From Alphaproteobacteria bacterium (GTDB lineage Bacteria; Pseudomonadota; Alphaproteobacteria; UBA828): DNA of 6,154 nucleotides. The notes below the pieces were generated by a model. The model saw only the letters and a list, made by a program, of their open reading frames with translations. It had not been told where the DNA came from and did no database searches. The DNA lies in the NCBI GenBank assembly GCA_018668475.1, contig JABJCZ010000233.1:1-6154 (forward strand), written 5' to 3'. Positions 5,975 through 6,154 of this stretch are shown here, piece after piece. Within the stretch, counting starts at the first letter, position 1. Each line of letters opens with the position of its first letter. A program made the position numbers and the translations under genes.

Positions 5975-6154
5975 ATGAAAACGGTTATTTCAATGGCCGC
6001 CGTCGGGGCACTTGCTCTTGGCGCGGCTGCAACTCAGACAGCATCTGCAGATGACCACTCAGTCAAATTTGGATTTGCTGCTTCACAGACCGGCTGGATG
6101 CAGGCCTACAGTGGTCCGTCCACTGCAGCCGGCCTCGTAGCCATCGCAGATATC
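5975..6154 (+). CDS. Periplasmic substrate-binding protein of a Liv-type ABC transporter, N-terminal part (3' end outside window)
   Basis: Only the first 60 residues are present. The N-terminus is a clear Sec signal peptide: MKT, a hydrophobic stretch VISMAAVGALALGAAAT, and a signal peptidase I site after TASA (residue 25) before DDHSVKFGF. The mature start VKFGFAASQTG (30-40), with the following YSGPSTAAGLVAIADI (45-60), resembles the first strand and helix of type I periplasmic binding proteins (Peripla_BP_6 group, LivJ/LivK-like, also UrtA and AmiC relatives). It would bind the solute in the periplasm and deliver it to the LivH/LivM channel. The gene is divergent from livGFHM, not in line with it. 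A strong Shine-Dalgarno fixes the ATG. Ligand-contact residues are mostly beyond the window, so the ligand cannot be judged. Confidence 0.85.
   Translation, partial: MKTVISMAAVGALALGAAATQTASADDHSVKFGFAASQTGWMQAYSGPSTAAGLVAIADI

Overview
The window looks like chromosomal DNA from a proteobacterium, most likely an alphaproteobacterium. This rests on moderately high GC content by eye, strong Shine-Dalgarno sites, tightly packed genes, and a branched-chain-type (HAAT/Liv) ABC transporter whose permeases resemble the alphaproteobacterial LivH/LivM subfamilies. The taxonomic placement is an inference. No mobile element, tRNA, rRNA or CRISPR array is visible.

Left part (1-2043, plus strand): three genes in one direction that probably form the end of an operon. 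They are the C-terminal half of an amidase-signature enzyme cut by the window edge, a crotonase-superfamily protein of the ECHDC3 type that lacks both classical hydratase glutamates, and a small SnoaL/NTF2-fold protein. A strong hairpin with A- and T-tracts on its two sides (2070-2100) lies between this operon and the convergent transporter operon and can terminate both.

Middle part (2135-5683, minus strand): a four-gene operon transcribed right to left, livG (ATPase), livF (ATPase), livH (permease), livM (permease). Junctions are an 8-nt overlap, a 1-nt TGATG overlap and a 3-nt gap, so the genes are very likely translationally coupled. livG is best started at a GTG at 5683, not further upstream, because an excellent Shine-Dalgarno sits just before it.

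Right part (5684-6154): a 291-bp divergent intergenic region, then the start of a secreted periplasmic substrate-binding protein on the plus strand, cut by the window end. The binding protein is thus divergent from its membrane components. The intergenic region holds a 23-bp inverted repeat close to livG. It also holds, immediately before the binding-protein gene, a terminator-like hairpin with a T-tract that is mutually exclusive with a second hairpin covering the Shine-Dalgarno.

Working together: the binding protein would capture a small amino-acid- or amide-like solute and LivHMGF would import it. The nearby amidase, CoA-type crotonase homologue and SnoaL-fold protein suggest intracellular catabolism of an imported amide or carboxylic compound. 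The substrate cannot be read from the sequence. I see no clearly novel system. The most interesting points are the leader structure before the binding protein, the degenerate ABC signature in LivG, and the non-canonical crotonase.
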